From assembly GCA_905250885.1 (NCBI GenBank), contig CAJNOQ010001400.1, positions 1 to 32,080 on the forward strand: a stretch of 32,080 nt of DNA. The letters are read 5' to 3'. A model generated the notes under the pieces. It saw only the letters and a list, made by a program, of their open reading frames with translations. It had not been told where the DNA came from and did no database searches. Every line of letters starts with the position of its first letter. The stretch's first letter is position 1. The position numbers and the translations under genes are program-made. The DNA comes from Didymodactylos carnosus. Lineage: Eukaryota; Rotifera; Eurotatoria; Philodinida; Philodinidae. Shown here in pieces: positions 31,271-32,080 of this stretch.

Positions 31271-31554
31271 ATATGAAGTTCTGATATCCATATAGTGCAT
31301 AATTTTAAGCTTTTGTGTCTGTATCTATATACAGTTACTGCTCGCATTAATATTGAAAACCATTTTAATAAAAAGTTAACAAGAAAAACTAATTTGTGGT
31401 CGTTGCGCGCTTTGCAAATCTTTCCAGTGGTCATAAGCCAGAAATGTCGCCGAATACTTCAAGCGTGGTTTCAAGTGGTAGTGTTTCCTATGTTTGTCCA
31501 CATTTTAATTCAACGATAGTCGCGCGAACAAGCAGAAAAAAAATATCGACTATT

Positions 31555-31690
31555 AAGTTAGCCAGCTAAAACCCGATATAGCTAACTAGCAATTCGAATT
31601 AGGTTATTTTCTATCGGGCAATATAGCTAGCTAATACGATATATTACTAGGTATAGCTAGCTGGCTAGTCCAATATATTACTCGATATAT
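31555..31690. repeat. TAGCTAGC/CGATATAT motif cluster
   Basis: Within about 135 bases the words TAGCTAGC, TAGCTAAC, AGCTGGCTAG, CCGATATAG and CGATATATC recur many times, most of them palindromic or inverse to a neighbour. The stretch can fold in several ways and is probably a small degenerate MITE. It has no coding content. Confidence 0.55.
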
Positions 31691-32080
31691 CGACGATCGG
31701 ATTATTCACCTTTTTGTTTTGCAGCCACTGTACTATATATGTAAAACATATACTTCACAAATTTACGAAGTATTTATTCATATCAAGTCAATTTATTAAG
31801 CTATAATAGACCAATATTTTGGGGAATATTGCTTTCTGTAAATATATTACAGGCATTTTTTTGCTTGGGCCGATGTACACGTGGTTTTGTAACAACTCCT
31901 CATGAGTAATCTCATCAGTACGTACATATACGTCCGGAAAGAAATAGTTGCACACAGTTTTTTCACGATATTTTCCTTATGAAGATATACTTTTACGAAA
32001 ATAATCCCATATTCTGATAGCGCTCGAAATTCTCTATCACCCTGTATATAAATGTCTAGCCTTGTACTTATTTGCTGAAA
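31691..32080. other. AT-rich window end, nothing seen
   Basis: No open frame, RNA gene or clear repeat can be supported here. Confidence 0.4.

Overview
The window reads as nuclear DNA of a bdelloid rotifer (a Rotaria- or Adineta-like animal). It is AT-rich, carries only a few sparsely spaced protein genes, and has short introns (50-60 nt) alongside an occasional longer one. Its recognisable proteins suit that assignment: an ADP-ribosyltransferase/TPR/LRR protein and a zinc-binding/coiled-coil/TLDc protein. It also holds two genes of non-animal character, a zinc nucleoside deaminase and an ethylene-receptor-type sensor. The assignment is inferred from protein style; no rRNA or mitochondrial marker is present.

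Layout. Positions 1-108 are an almost pure C tract, probably a contig-end artefact. A 0.43-kb terminal-inverted-repeat (TIR) element lies at 1203-1628 and a decayed ubiquitin-conjugating enzyme (E2) fragment at 2886-3145 (minus). An intact, G+C-richer, intronless deaminase gene is at 3775-4386. A possible terminal exon of an unrecognised gene is at 7766-7986. The largest gene spans 9503-13627: an N-terminal exon of the bdelloid TPR/ADP-ribosyltransferase family, a 629-nt intron, then a long exon with the ART domain, TPR-like helices and leucine-rich repeats. It carries one in-frame stop and one frameshift. A near-perfect hairpin element follows at 13994-15303.

On the minus strand, 17277-17878 encodes an ethylene-binding domain of the plant ETR1/cyanobacterial type. 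A 57-nt in-frame intron splits the copper-binding Cys-x3-His motif, and removing it restores Cys-Gly-Phe-Thr-His. No histidine-kinase part is visible downstream.

From 19.1 to 26.6 kb the DNA is mostly fold-back and TIR elements: hairpins at 19181-19797 and 23778-24503, a 1.4-kb element with satellite-like ends at 20840-22265, and a fold-back at 25409-26573 into which a 154-bp hAT-type MITE has inserted with a perfect 8-bp target duplication. A TLDc-domain pseudogene (27210-28051), a non-LTR reverse transcriptase relic (29866-30027) and motif-rich repeats (30480-31270, 31555-31690) complete the window.

The genes do not form an operon or a pathway. The region looks like accessory, repeat-rich sequence mixing acquired genes, candidate defence or signalling proteins and dead genes. 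The strongest biological lead is the ethylene-receptor-like gene with its metal site reconstituted by splicing. The second is the ART-TPR-LRR architecture.
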